DNA from: Callorhinus ursinus
Lineage: Eukaryota > Chordata > Mammalia > Carnivora > Otariidae
Assembly (NCBI RefSeq): GCF_003265705.1
Contig: NW_020312859.1
Span: 2,980,993 to 3,044,992 of the forward strand
Reading direction: 5' to 3'
Length of the DNA stretch: 64,000 bases
This document shows positions 1 through 23,655 of the stretch, piece after piece. The first letter of the stretch is position 1. Every line of letters starts with the position of its first letter. The notes under the pieces were generated by a model. The model was not told where the DNA came from. It did not search any database and saw only the letters and a program-made list of their open reading frames with translations. The position numbers were made by a program, and so were the translations under genes.

Positions 1-339
1 AATAGGTCAACACCCCGACATCTAATAGTAAAACTTACGAGTCTCAGAGACAAAGAGAAAATCCTGAAAGCAGCTCGGGAGAAGAGATATGTAACCTACA
101 ATGGTAGAAACATTAGATTGGCAACAGACCTATCCACAGAGACCTGGCAGGCCAGAAAGGACTGGCAAGATATCTTCAGAGCACTAAACGAGAAAAATAT
201 GCAGCCAAGAATACTATATCCAGCTAGGCTGTCATTGAAAATAGAAGGAGAGATAAAAAGCTTCCAGAACAAACAAAAACTAAAGGAATTTGCAAACACA
301 AAACCAGCCCTCCAAGAAATATTGAAAGGGGTCCTCTAA
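1..339 (+). pseudogene. L1 ORF1 protein, C-terminal part
   Basis: Frame 1 is open from the first base to a TAA at 337-339, giving 112 residues. They match the C-terminal domain of L1 ORF1p, the RNA-binding chaperone that packages L1 RNA, with the typical ending 'NTKPALQEILKGVL'. Family knowledge: this domain follows the coiled coil and RRM, which would lie to the left of the window. The fragment has no internal stop, so ORF1 may or may not be intact overall. The spacer to ORF2 is about 80 bases, as usual for L1. Confidence 0.9.
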
Positions 340-420
340 GCAAAGAGAGAGCCTAAAAGCAGCAAAGATCAGAAAGGAACACAGACAACATACAGTAACA
401 GTCACCTTACAGGCAATACA

Positions 421-3400
421 ATGGCACTAAATTCATACCTTTCAATAGTTACCCTGAATGTAAATGGGCTCAATGCCCCAATCAAAAGACACAGGCTATC
501 AGATTGGATTAAAAAACAAGACCCATCCATATGCTGTCTGCAAGAGACTCATTTTAGACCCAAAGACACCCCCAGATTGAAAGTGAGGGGGTGGAAAACC
601 ATTTACCATGCTAATGGACACCAAAAGAAAGCTGGGGTGGCAATCCTTATATCAGACAAATTAGATTTTAAAACAAAGACTGTAATAAGAGATGAGGAAG
701 GACACTATATCCTAATTAAAGGGTCTATCCAACAAGAAGATCTAACAATTGTAAATATCTATGCCCCGAACATGGGAGCAGCCAATTATATAAGGCAATT
801 AATAACAAAATCGAAGAAACACATTGACAACAATACAATAATAGTGGGGGACTTTAACACCCCCCTGACTGAAATGGACAGATCATCTAAGCAAAAGATC
901 AACAAGGAAATAAAGACTTTAAATGACACACTGGACCAAATGGACTTCACAGACATATTCAGAACATTCCATCCCAAGGCAACGGAATACACATTCTTCT
1001 CTAGTGCCCATGGAACATTCTCCAGAATTGATCACATCCTAGGTCACAAATCAGGTCTCAACCGGTACCAAAAGATTGGGATCATTCCCTGCATATTTTC
1101 AGACCACAATGCTTTGAAACTAGAACTCAATCACAAGAGGAAAGTCAGAAAGAACTCAAATACATGGAGGCTAAAGAGCATCCTACTAAAGAATGAATGG
1201 GTCAACCAGGAAATTAAAGAAGAATTAAAAGAATTCATGGAAACCAATGAAAATGAAAACACAACTGTCCAAAATCTTTGGGATACAGCAAAGGCAGTCC
1301 TGAGAGGAAAGTATATAGCAATACAAGCCTTTCTCAAGAAACAAGAAAGGTCTCAAATACACAACCTAACCCTACACCTAAAGGAGCTGGAGAAAGAACA
1401 GCAAATAAAGCCTAAACCCAGCAGGAGAAGAGAAATAATAAAGATCAGAGCAGAAATCAATGAACTAGAAACCAAAAGAACAGTAGAACAGATCAACGAA
1501 ACTAGGAGCTGGTTCTTTGAAAGAATTAACAAGATTGATAAACCCCTGGCCAGACTGATCAAAAAGAAAAGAGAAATGACCCAAATCAACAAAATCATGA
1601 ATGAAAGAGGAGAGATCACAACCAACACCAAAGAAATACAAACAATTATAAGAACATATTATGAGCAACTCTATGCCAGCAAATTAGATAACCTGGAAGA
1701 AATGGGTGCATTCCTAGAGATGTATCAACTACCAAAATTGAACCAGGAAGAAATAGAAAACCTGAACAGACCTATAACCACTAAGGAAATTGAAGCAGTC
1801 ATCAAAAATCTCCCAAGAAACAAAAGCCCAGGGCCAGATGGCTTCCCAGGGGAATTCTATCAGACATTTAAAGAAGAATTAATACCTATTCTCCTGAAAC
1901 TGTTCCAAGAAATAGAAATGGAAGGAAAACTTCCAAATTCATTTTATGAGGCCAGCATTACCTTGATCCCAAAACCAGACAAAGACCCCATCAAAAAGGA
2001 GAATTACAGACCAATATCCTTGATGAACATGGATGCAAAAATTCTCACCAAAATACTAGCCAATAGGATCCAACAGTACATTAAAAGGATTATTCACCAC
2101 GACCAAGTGGGATTTATCCCTGGGCTGCAAGGCTGGTTCAACATCCGCAAATCAATCAACGTGATACAATACGTTCACAAAAGAAAGAACAAGAATCCTA
2201 TGAACTTCTCAATAGATGCAGAAAAAGCATTTGACAAAGTACAGCATCCTTTCTTGATCAAAACTCTTCAGAGTATAGGGATAGAGGGTACATACCTCAA
2301 TATCATAAAAGCCATCTATGAAAAACCTACAGCGAATATCATTCTCAATGCTTTTCCCCTAAGGTCAGGAACACGGCAGGGATGTCCACTCTCACCACTG
2401 CTATTCAACATAGTATTAGAAGTCCTAGCCACAGCAATCAGACAACAAAAAGAAATCAAAGGCATCCAAATCGGCAAAGAGGAAGTCAAACTCTCACTCT
2501 TTGCAGATGATATGATACTGTACGTGGAAAACCCAAAAGACTCCACCCCAAAACTGCTAGAACTCATACAGGAATTCAGTCAAGTAGCAGGCTATAAAAA
2601 TCAATGCACAGAAATCAGTGGCATTCCTATACACCAACAACAAGACAGAAGAGAGACAAATCAAGGAGTCGATCCCATTCACAATTGCACCCAAAACCAT
2701 AAGATACCTAGGAATCAATTTAACCAAAGAGGCAAAGGATCTGTACTCAGAAAACTATAAAATACTCAGGAAAGAAATTGAAGACACAAAGAAATGGAAA
2801 AACGTTCCATGCTCATGGATTGGGAGAACCAACATTGTGAAGATGTCAATGCTACCTAGAGCAAGCTACGCATTCAATGCACTCCCCATCAAAATACCAT
2901 CCACTTTTTTCAAAGAAATGGAACAAATAATCCTAAAATTTGTATGGAACCAGAAGAGACCCTGAATAGCCAGAGGAATGTTGAAAAAGAAAAGCAAAGC
3001 TGGCGGCATCACAATTCCGGACTTCCAGCTCTATTACAAAGCTGTCATCATCAAGACAGTATGGTACTGGCACAAAAACAGACGCATAGATCAATGGAAC
3101 AGAATCGAGAGCCCAGAAATGGACCCTCAACTCTGTGGTCAACTTATCTTTGACAAAGCAGGAAAGAATGTCCAATGGAAAAAAGACAGTCTCTTCAACA
3201 AATGGTGTTGGGAAAATTGGACAGCCACATGCAGAAGAATGAAACTGGACCATTTCCTTACACCACACACAAAAATAGACTCCAAATGGTTGAAAGACCT
3301 AAACGTGAGACAGGAGTCCATCAACATCCTAAAGGAGAACACAGGTAGCAACCTCTTCGACCTCAGCCGCAGCAACTTCTTCCTAGAAACATCGCCAAAG

Positions 3401-4219
3401 GCACGGGAAACCAGGGCAAAAATGAACTATTGGGATTTCATCAAGATAAAAAGCTTTTGCACAGCAAAAGAAACAGTCCACAAAACCAAAAGACAACCGA
3501 CAGAATGGGAGAAAATATTTGCAAATGACATATCAGATAAAGGGCTAGTATCCCAAATCTATAAAGAACTTCTCAAACTCAACACCCAAAGAACAAATAA
3601 TCCAATCAAGAAATGGGCAGAAGACATCAAGAGACATTTTTCCAAAGAAGACATCCAAATGGCCAACAGGCACATGAAAAAGTGCTCAACGTCGCTTGGC
3701 ATCAGGGAAATCCAAATCAAAACCTCCATGAGATACCACCTCACACCAGTCAGAATGGCTAAAATTAACAAGTCAGGGAACAACAGATGTTGGCGGGGAT
3801 GTGGAGAAAGGGGAACCCTCCTACACTGTTGGTGGGAATGCAAGCTGGTGCAACCACTCTGGAAAACAGTATGGAGGTTCCTCAAACAGTTGAAATTAGA
3901 GCTACCATTCGATCCAGCAATTGCACTACTGGGTATTTACCACAAAGATACAAATGTAGGGCCCCGAAGGGGTACGTGCACCCCAATGTTTATAGCAGCA
4001 ATGTCCACAAGAGCCAAACTGTGGAAAGAGCCAAGATGTCCATCGACAGATGAACGGACAAAGAAGATGTGGTATATATACACAATGGAATATTATGCAG
4101 CCATCAAAAGGAATGAGATCTTGCCATTTGCAACGACATGGATGAAACTGGAGGGTGTTATGCTGAGTGAAATAAGTCAATCAGAGAAAGACATGTATCA
4201 TATTACCTCACTGATATGA
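421..4219 (+). pseudogene. L1 ORF2 endonuclease/reverse transcriptase, frameshifted and with one nonsense codon
   Basis: ORF2 encodes the endonuclease and reverse transcriptase for target-primed reverse transcription. Seen in order: the N-terminal EEP endonuclease ('[12 protein letters not shown]' near residue 11, 'LQETHF' with catalytic Glu42, 'VGDFNTPL', 'SRIDHILGH', 'SDHNAL'); the reverse transcriptase ('[14 protein letters not shown]', 'AEKAFDKV', '[12 protein letters not shown]', active-site FADD at residues 694-697, bases 2500-2511); and the C-terminal Cys/His segment ('[18 protein letters not shown]'). Total span is about 1266 codons, close to the family's 1275. Two lesions: an extra A in the A5 run at 2596-2600 shifts the frame, and a TGA at 2963-2965 interrupts the continuing frame, probably CpG decay of an Arg codon. 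The frame then stays open to the normal stop at 4217-4219. Confidence 0.95.
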
Positions 4220-4690
4220 GGAATTCTTAATCTCAGGAACAAACTGAGTGTTACTGGAGTGGTTGGGGGTGGGAGGGATGGGGTGGCTGGGTGATAGACA
4301 TTGGGGAGGGTATGTGCTACGGCGAGCGCTGTGAATTGTGGAAGACTGTTGAATCACAGATCTGTACTTCTGAAACAAATAATGCAACATATTTTAAGAA
4401 AAAAGAAAAAGAAGAAGATAGCAGGAGAGGAAGAATGAAGGGGAGTAAGTCAGAGGGGGAGACGAACCATGAGAGATGATGGACTCTGAAAAACAAACTG
4501 AGGGTTCTAGAGGGGAGGAGGGTAGGGGGATGGGTTAGCCTGGTGATGGGTATTAAAGAGGGCACATTCTGCATGGAGCACTGGGTGTTATGAACAAACA
4601 ATGAATCATGGAACACTACATCAAAAACAAATGATGTAATATATGGTGATTAACATAACAATAAAAAAATTAAAAAAAAAAAGAACTGAG
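4220..4690 (+). other. L1 3' UTR and poly-A tail
   Basis: G-rich 3' UTR with two related blocks, each with 'tgggtgatagacattggggag' or 'ggtgatgggtattaaagagg'-like text followed by 'gaatcac/gaatcat'. The first block ends in an internal A-rich tract at 4394-4415, the second in the terminal AATAAA (4660-4665) and A tail. The duplicated-block layout is, from memory, usual for carnivore L1 3' ends. Confidence 0.75.
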
Positions 4691-5679
4691 AAAGAGGCCA
4701 CTAGATGCAGCAACAAGGAAGTTACTTGTGACCTCAGCAAGATGTGTTTCCGTGGGGATGGAAGTTAGGCTACAGTGCGCAGTGGGCTGAGGAGAGAGAA
4801 AATTGAAGTAGTAGAGATACTATGGTTTTAAGGGGGAGGAAAGGACAGCTTTAGGGGGGGATCTGGATAGAAGGGGACTTTGTGGGTTTAGGTTTTCGCC
4901 CATTGTTTTTGTATTTTAAAGGATGCGAAAAGGTACCATATGTGTTTGCATGTATGGAAAAATGGTGTGAGTCCCCTGAGAGCAGGGGCAAGATGGGAAC
5001 CAAAGTGGTGTCAAAGTAGAGACTGATCTCAGAGAGAAGGGGAAGGAATGGCTATAGAGCCGGGCCAAGAGGAAAGGACACAGAGTAAGACCTCATATCC
5101 AACGGCTTCTGAGGACACAGGTGCACCTTTCTGGTGAAATCTTTTCTTTTTCCCTCGGGCAGAATTAGACACTCATGAGTGTATAAGCAGAGAATGAAGA
5201 AATACCTTGACAAATTATAGCTAAATGTCAACGCTTGAGAGGGAAGATTGGTTAAGAGACCATGAAGGGCAAGGAAAGAATTCTTGGAGTTAGGCTGAGC
5301 CAGGAAACCATGATATAACAGTTCAAATGTAGAGTAAGTTGAAGACTTATCAAGACTTAACCCAAATTGAAAAACTCAAAGCAGCTATTGTGAACTGCCA
5401 GATAGAGTAAGTATGAGTACCTAAAGGCTTAGCTCAACAGCCTTGGAGCAGGGGCTCTTTACATTTCCAGTTGTTGTTTTGCATAAGTAATACATCATCA
5501 GGATCCAACAGTCAGAACATAAGGTCCAGGCTGTCCCCACCCAGCCCCATGTATCTTCCTGTGCCTTGGATAGGTCCACGGGGCTGCCCCACAGATCTCC
5601 CAAGTTCAGTGTGTCTAAACTCAGCTCCTCATTTAGAGGCATCTCACTCCAGGCAGGCAGTGAGAGCAGCCTTCAGCCA

Positions 5680-5830
5680 GACTGCCTTGGTTCAAATTCC
5701 AGCCACACCACTTCCTAGCTGTGTGACCTCAGACAGGTTACTGTACTTCTCTGTCAGTTACCTCATCTGGAAAATGAAGCTGATAATGGTACTCTCATGA
5801 GACTGTTGAGAGGATGAGACTGAATTTGCG
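5680..5830 (+). repeat. MIR SINE fragment
   Basis: Sense MIR core: 'ccttggttcaaattccagc', 'ctagctgtgtgacctcagac', 'cctcatctggaaaatgaag' and 'gactgttgagaggat' in the family order. Ancient and diverged. Confidence 0.85.
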
Positions 5831-7109
5831 GGGACACAGTAAGAGCTGTAAGAGTATGAGCTTTTATTATTATCCCCAATTTAAATGTTGTTCTCCATCT
5901 GTTCACTGCCTATAGGATTCAGTAGGGTGACATTAGAAATAGGTAACAATACCTAATCAGTGGCTCAAACCAGAAAGCAAATTTTCATCATCCACTTTCG
6001 CTCACTGTCCATCCTGTTCACATTTAATCTCTCACCGAAGCCCGATGTATTAAACTTTCAATCTGCTACCCTGCTCTCCAGGCCTATGACCACCTGCTCT
6101 TTAGATCACTGCCAACTCAGGCCCAGATCACTGTGCCATCCAGGCTCTAACCACAGTAATTGTTCTAAAGTAAAATGGTCATTTCTCTTCTCTTCCACAG
6201 TCCCCACAATTCTGAAAATAAACCCCCTGATACAGTCTCTAAGATGAAGACCCTTCATGATGGGATTCCTGCTATCACCTGCACTTCCAACTCCTGATGC
6301 CCAAAACTAAACTCCCCAATTCCCCAAACTCACTGGCTTCCTGGATTTCTCTCCCTGGTGAATGGTGCCACCTACTGGCCACTCATTCACTCAGGCCAGA
6401 CACCTCTGACCAGCATGCCCCGCCAAGTCCCGCTATCTTAGATGCTGTGGCCCCTTAGGTGCCTTTACCCCCTTCAGTCACTGTTGCAGTTCTGGCCTTT
6501 ATTTACATTAATTCAAATGTCTTCAAACAGGCCTCTCTTACATTCCCCTCCTTCCTCATCTACTTTCTAAGAGGCTGCCAGAGTGCTAGAAGTGGTCCAC
6601 TGGTATATCACTATTTTACTCATGGACGAAACGCAAGCTATTTAACACGACTCTCTCCTTGAATTGGCTTGGGCCCTCTCCAGTCTCATCTTTGTCCTTT
6701 ACCACTTCCCAGATCAATGTCTGACTTTCAAGTTTAGACAGAACCTCCTCAGGAAGCCTTGTCTGAGACATCCCCCTGCACCTCCAGACAGGGCTAGGCA
6801 ACCCTTCTGGGTGCCCATAGGGCATCCTGTGCCCCCACTTATACACAGCACTGGGCAAGCAGCAGGTATTCACTAAAGTCTGTGGAAAGAAGAGTAGGAA
6901 CTGAGGACAAGCAAGGAAACCTGACACACTGCAGTCCCACGGCAGAAACCAGGACGAAGCTCTCTTCCCTCTCCCAGACTTCCAAAAGGACACCACATAT
7001 TTACTCCCCACTACCACACTGCTTTGATAACAGAAGTATTTCATAATAGGATAATGGTGGGGGATTAAAAATATTTAAATAGTTTCTGGCACATAGTGAA
7101 CGTTCAGTG

Positions 7110-7660
7110 CTCTCACTTGACAAGTAATTACTGAGTGCCAACTCTGTGCCAGGCAAGAGTTTGGGCCCTGAGGATAGACTGTATTTTCATCAACTCTAAG
7201 ACACCACTGTTTTAAAGACTCCCCATTTATTGTAGGTATAATCAAGAAAAAAAACACATGCTACCAGGATACAGCTGTCAATTATAAGACACATCCATTT
7301 TTTCAGAGTGCTAAACGGTGGGAAATATCATCTAGGAGTCAATGAGAAAAGTAGTGATAAACAAAAGAGACAAAGTCTGTTCTCAGCTCACTTCTAGTGA
7401 GGGGAGTGGTAATGAATATATATTGTCAGGTAGTGGCAAGTGCTATAATGAAAAATAAAGCCAGTTCAAGGGATACAGATGAAGGGGGCTTCTGGGGTAG
7501 CCAGGAAAGGCCCTGATGGGGAACCGATATGAGCAGAGACTTCAGTGAAGAGGAGAGTTGTGGGTAAACAACGTTCCAAGCAGAGGGAACATCAAATACA
7601 AAAGGCCTGAGAGGGAAATGTGCCTGGTAAGTTCAGGAACAGGCAAGTCAAGGGCAGCTG
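7110..7660 (-). repeat. L2 LINE fragment (antisense)
   Basis: Text typical of the reverse complement of the L2 3' region: 'actgagtgccaactctgtgccaggc', then 'ccaagcagagggaac' and 'aaaaggcctgagagg' downstream. Boundaries are approximate. Confidence 0.65.
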
Positions 7661-7844
7661 GAACAGAGTCCCACACACTAGGCAGCACATTTCCTCAGCA
7701 GCACATTTCCTCAAGCCCAGTGTATTTCCGGTGAAAGCAAGTACGCCTGATCTAGTTAGGGTGTGTTAAGGGGAAGATGGGTAAAGGCTAAGAAAAGTGG
7801 CCTCAGTGGCCAGCAAGATAAGTGTAGAGTCAGATGGCTTAGAT

Positions 7845-7995
7845 CTGAATCCCAATTCTGGCACTTACAAGCTGTGTAGCCTTGGTAAGTTATCTAACTG
7901 CTCTGATCCTTAGTATACTCAGCTGTAAAATGGACAAAATAAAAGCAACTGCTTTGCAAGTTGGCTACGAAGATTAAGTGAGACAATCCTTGTTG
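7845..7995 (+). repeat. MIR SINE fragment
   Basis: Contains 'atctgaatcccaattctggc', 'agctgtgtagccttggtaag' and 'cagctgtaaaatggac' in MIR sense order. Confidence 0.8.
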
Positions 7996-9663
7996 ATCGT
8001 TATAATCACCACCGTCTACTCCAAAGTCATTTTCAAAATTGTATCAAGGTAAGGAATAATGTTTCTGAGCCTTAAAATCCTTAAGACGACTATTCCAGAT
8101 TACCAGCTGGTAGGATGGCAGCCACATGGTTGGGAAAATAAATTTTTTTAAAGGTTTTGAACTTGTCTTCTTCAAAGTTATTTTTTTTAAATCAGTTATA
8201 TTCCCATGTATATTGTTTTTGCAGTATAATTTGATGAAATGAAGTCTCCTGTGTTCAATCAGTTATAAGATACATGGAATAGGAAGTACTGCTAAAGGAT
8301 TTTACAGCTACCATAACTTTCTGATGAAATGACATTACTATGCGCATTAAGTTAAAACCCAGCCAATTTCCTAAATACAGAAAGTCTGCACATAATTTCG
8401 GGGCTTTTTCCATGACTGGGAAGACCCCGTGTTGCTAACATAGGAGGCCTATCTGGCTTTTTGTTCCCTCAGATCACGTTTTAAGTAGCTTCTCTATCTC
8501 ATTCTGTCATGAGGTACCAGTGAGCCAGGCCTGTCTGTGATGACTTGAAATTTCAGGCCACAGCAGGTGGTGTGAGTTAACGGACTTCAGAGGTATTCCC
8601 CAGAGGTTCTTGCCTTCCAGCTATTCCCTGAGTAATGAGCCAGTCTCAGAAAGCATCTGACTTTATGATGGAGATATGCTTACATGAAGCACTTAAAAAA
8701 TTTTTGGTTGTTAGTACTTAATGCCATAATGGAAGGAAGTAAGGTAGAATGAAGACTTCACCAAAACTGTATTTAGTACCTACTAGCCTCCAGGAATCGT
8801 TAGGCTTTGGGGATTCGTTACGGATCTAGATATAGTCCTTGCCCTCAAGTATGTGAGAATTTTATCTGAAGCAGTATTTTCAAATGACAGCTTAATAACA
8901 CATATTTAAGTCTTGATATAACTCACTTTGTAACTCCTGAGAAAAAAATGCACCATATTTTCCTCTTTTTTATTCTTTTCTAAGAGATGTTGAGAAATGG
9001 GCAGCAGTAGATGGACAGGCTTTTGAGACAGATTAAATCCTGACTCAGTCACTTAACTAGCACTGGGTGACAGGACAAGGGGAGCTAGAACAAGGGATCT
9101 AACATCTGAGTCCCAGGCATCCTCATCTGTAAACTGTATAAAGTCACAAGAATATCACATGAGAAAACACACACATTGCTGCCATTATTATTAGCATTAT
9201 TAGGTTTGATGTTGGAACTTCACAATTAACAGATTTTTTTCATCCCCTGTCAGTTAATGAGCCTTTGGTAGGAACAAGGAGAACTTAAAATGTTTTACCC
9301 AGGGCCCACTACATGCTTTATGTTTAACATCCTTATACAATGACATGTAGATTCCACTCCCAGACATGGGTCAGGCATTCCAAGGTCTGGCTGTAGTTAA
9401 GTTGGACAGACTAAACTATTTCCAGCAGCCTATCTAGTTAGGTTGACTATACCTGAGTATGGGGGGGGGGATGGGAGGGTCCAGTTTTGGCTTAGGTAAC
9501 AACCCTCACCCTAGTGTAGGGCCAGAACCAACTCTAGCCAACTCTTCCTTCTATTAAGGAAAGCTATCTTTTCCACAAAGCTCGGAGAAGTACGAACGTT
9601 TAACCGGGGCACGGTGAGTGCGGAGAAGCACAGCTACTTCAGCAGAACCACTCCCGGTGATGG

Positions 9664-9664
<1 letters not shown>

Positions 9665-9695
<31 letters not shown>
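9665..9695 (+). repeat. Uninterrupted poly-G run (31 G)
   Basis: After 'tgatggc' there are 31 consecutive G before 'tttgcaactgc'. Runs this long are rare and unstable in mammals and hard to sequence, so the true length may differ. It lies about 300 bases left of the OSER1 CpG island. Confidence 0.9.
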
Positions 9696-9697
<2 letters not shown>

Positions 9698-10559
9698 TGC
9701 AACTGCTGCACACATCACCCCTTCTCTGCCTTTCATCTGAGCAACTGTCAGAGTCCTACAAATAGAAAGATCCCTTAAAATCACCTAGTTAGGTGAACTG
9801 CCATAAGCCATTTTGCAAAATTTAGTGCGTATGTGCATTTCTCCGTCGAGTTCTCACTAGACTTTCCAAGGAGTCCGTGCCTGAAAAAAAAAACGAGATT
9901 CGCTGATACAGTCCACTTCCTCACTGAACAGCTGGAGAAACTGTGGCCCGGACAGGTAAAAACAGCCGTCTCAAGTCAAACAGAGGCATTACAGCCATTC
10001 CAATTCCGGCCTCACATTCATGGCCCTGGCCGTGATTGATAACCTCTCCCGCGTCTCTGCAGGCCAGGAAACGAGGGCTTGCGTCCGAGCTCTGGAGATG
10101 GTGCAGGCCGTCCGGTTCCTTCGCACCAAGGAGACTCGGGCCAAGAGCTCAGCGGGGCTCCGGTGCCGCGAAGATTCCCCCACCCCGGCCTCGGTCCCCG
10201 GAATTTCCGTTGCCATGGTGACTCCAGGGCGAGCACCAGGCCCAGGGAGACCTTGGGAAGTGAGGCGGCCGGGCGACTGCGAAGAACAGCTCCTACTCAC
10301 TCACCTGACAGAGAGGAAGCGGACACGCCCCAAACGCCGGTCCCGAGCGAACCCACGGAGGACCGAGGACTAAGCGAGGAGAATAACAGGAAATGACGTA
10401 GACGCACGTGCTTCCGAGAGGGGCGGTACAGGGCTTTCGAGGGGCAAGGCCGATGCCCCGCGCCTGCGCAGCCACCGCCTGCCGCGCTGCCGAGTCACTG
10501 GGGTGGGAGGAGCAGGAGCAGGGGGCGGGGCGCGTGGCTGAGTGACGCAGGCGCAGTGC

Positions 10560-10682
10560 GACTTCGGAGGCGCGGGCTGACCCCTCCGCGGGTTTGGATC
10601 CGGGTCAGTCAGGCGCTGCGATCCGGGAGAGACGACCTGAACTGACGGGACTGGATTCCCGGAGCGCCCCAGCTGCGAGGAG
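10560..10682 (+). other. OSER1: OSER1 exon 1 (5' UTR), 5' end uncertain
   Basis: The segment ends in a strong donor AG|GTGAGT with the intron beginning at 10683. Its position in the CpG island, upstream of the first coding exon with a clear acceptor at 14448-14449, fits the non-coding first exon of OSER1. The start is a guess, placed just downstream of the NRF1-like and GC-box cluster; transcription initiation is probably dispersed. No ATG is needed from this exon because translation starts in exon 2. Confidence 0.6.
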
Positions 10683-21611
<10,929 letters not shown>

Positions 21612-21760
21612 TAGCAAGAAGCTAAGTAATATGCTTTAAACCAATGAAGGGTTGTCAGAGAGATTTAGTTAATGGCAGACCTTGCGGCCACGTTATGTGA
21701 GAAGACATCTCCTTCAGCTCACTGTGCTTGCAATAAAAACTTTTCTTGGCATCTCCGTTC
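21612..21760 (+). other. OSER1: OSER1 proximal 3' UTR with polyadenylation signal
   Basis: AATAAA at 21732-21737, about 120 bases after the stop, is followed by T-rich sequence ('ttttcttggcatctccg'). Further AATAAA hexamers at 22136-22141 and 23780-23785 could serve longer 3' UTRs; use of each cannot be judged from sequence. Confidence 0.65.
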
Positions 21761-22960
21761 ATCTTCGTTCTTTAAACTTACTCTCTGCATTCTTACATAC
21801 GCACCAAAGCGAGCAGATCAAAGGAAAATCCCTCTTCTTTAGAAAAGTTTCTGGGAGATGAAGAAACCGTAATTACTTGACTGGGAGCGATGGGTATATG
21901 GTAAAAGGCTTTGTAAAGTAGTGCATTTTTCAGATCTGTTTAAGATTTGTTGGCCCAGGAAAATGAAACGTTTTGTAACTGGACTGAACATTTGTCGTGC
22001 TGTAGTTGCCAGCCCAGAATCTTAGAAGTTCTATGACTGATTTGAACCATCTCTGATTTAACACAAGTTTATTGTGTCTTTCAGGGTTCCTTATGTTATT
22101 GTTAAGCCAGAGATCTAAGGTTTAGATTCAGTGTGAATAAACTAGCTGGCCTGCCCTATATTGTTTGAAAAGAATCGTTAACCATCACCAAACAAACCCC
22201 TGCTGGCACTTGGTATGTGAAGTTTCTTGGGTAAGAAGCAGCGTGCAGCGGGCTGCTTCAGTTGGAAAGAGGGGGTATAATATTTGAAACTAGAGTGCAT
22301 CGTCTCCATCTATGGCATTTTAACACATGTGGCATGTTTCAGTCCATTGTGATGTAGATCTCATACCTCAGTTTCAAATGTTCTGGATGGATATTATCTC
22401 TTTGCACTGCCCTCCTACCCCAGCCAACTCAACACAGAATTTTATACATGCTGTGTCTTGTATTTCTGGTTGGCCATCCAAAAATTCCCTCCACAGTTTG
22501 GTGGAGAAAAAAAAAAATCTCTCCTCTGTTTCAGCTGGAGGACGAATCCCTATCTTTTTCAGGTGGCTCCAAAGTGAATTTTACACATACCACATAACGT
22601 ATTTTAATTCAGACCATCATCCTAAGTGTTCCTATCAAATTCAGTGAAAACTTGTCTCGCCATTTTAACATCATGTTAACAAAGTTTAACTTTTATTTAG
22701 ATTACAAAATGAGCTTTAATTCTTTACTAAAACATCCCACTTACTGGAGTTGGTTCATGACAGTGGGGTCTGGGCTTCCCACATAACGTGATTTGTACTT
22801 GGGAGAGGTGGGAAGGGTATTCCCCGGAAAAGCCCTGAACATAAGTAGTGGGAGATCTCTGCTAGTTACTAGTGTAGTGTGGATTTAGTGACATCTGTGG
22901 GTTGTGGTTTGAGCAAGGGGGCACAATACCTTGCCATCACAACACTGAAAATGGAGAGAT

Positions 22961-23154
22961 TTTTTTTTTTTTTTTGTAAATATTTATTTGACAGAGACAG
23001 CGAGAGCAGGAACACAAGCAGGGAGAGTGGGAGAGGGAGAAGAAGCAGGCTTCCCGCGGAGCAGGGAGCCCGATGCGGGGCTCAATCCCAGGACCCTGGG
23101 ATCATGACCTGAGCTGAAGGCAGACGCTTAACGACTGAGCCACCCAGGCGCCCC
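22961..23154 (-). mobile_element. CAN SINE (tRNA-Lys derived), arctoid type
   Basis: Reverse-complement full-length SINE: T15 tract, 'gtaaatatttatttgacag', CT-rich body as its complement, and head 'gagccacccaggcgcccc'. A target duplication 'ggagagattt' flanks it at 22953 and 23158. Confidence 0.95.
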
Positions 23155-23209
23155 AGCGGAGAGATTTCTTAATAATGCTACAGAAGGAATGCTATCGCAT
23201 ATACCTAAG

Positions 23210-23655
23210 GCAACAGTTGTGAAACCTTTTGGTCTCACAACTCATTTACAAATTAAGGATGCCAAAGCTTTTGTTTTTGTGGGTTATAAATATTTGCCAT
23301 ATTAGAAATTAAGACAAATTTTAAAAATGTGTATTACTTGATTTTAGAATGATTTTATTACATGTTAACATTTTTAATTGAAAAATTAACAAAATATTTT
23401 AGTGAAGAGTGGCATTGTTTTACAGTTTTGCAAATTTCTTTAATGTTTGCCTTAATAGACAACTAGATCTCATATCTGCTTCTGCATTCAACGTCTTGTG
23501 AACACTGTGTGTCGTGTGACCTCTAGAAAATTCTGTACACTTGTGGGGGAATGAGCATGAAAAAGGCAGTTAATATGTTAATACCACAAAAGTCATTTTG
23601 ACCTCACAGATCCCCTGAAAGTGTAGATCCCAGACCACACTTTAAGAACCATTGA
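23210..23655. mobile_element. hAT-like DNA transposon
   Basis: The ends are imperfect inverted repeats: 'cagttgtgaaaccttttggtct' at the left, and 'gaccacactttaagaaccattg' at the right. Interior text such as 'gagtggcattgttttacag' and 'catatctgcttctgcattc' matches a common mammalian element; I do not name the subfamily. Confidence 0.6.

Larger units (their letters stand above)
1..4690 (+). mobile_element. L1 (LINE-1) retrotransposon, carnivore type, 5' end outside window
   Basis: A sense-strand L1 enters from the left edge inside ORF1 and continues through the inter-ORF spacer (340-420), ORF2 (421-4219) and a 3' UTR to an AATAAA at 4660-4665 and an A-rich tail ending near 4682. The 3' UTR carries the carnivore-style G-rich segments followed by 'gtgattaacataacaataaa'. 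ORF2 has only two lesions, a one-base gain and one in-frame TGA, so the copy is fairly young but cannot make a complete ORF2 protein. The left target-site duplication is outside the window, so insertion boundaries cannot be tested here. The L1 lies about 6 kb upstream of OSER1 exon 1 in the same orientation. Confidence 0.96.
4690..9600. other. Intergenic sequence upstream of OSER1
   Basis: No gene is recognisable. Visible content: a MIR at about 5680-5830; L2-like sense text at about 5960-6450; an L2 antisense copy at about 7110-7660; a second MIR near 7850-7990; and weaker MIR-like text near 9010-9180. Reading frames are short and lack domain-like composition. The human neighbour GDAP1L1 is expected further left, outside this window. 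Confidence 0.7.

Noticed and set aside
9554..9784. Minus-strand frame with a poly-Pro stretch
   Set aside because: The prolines are only the complement of the G31 run.
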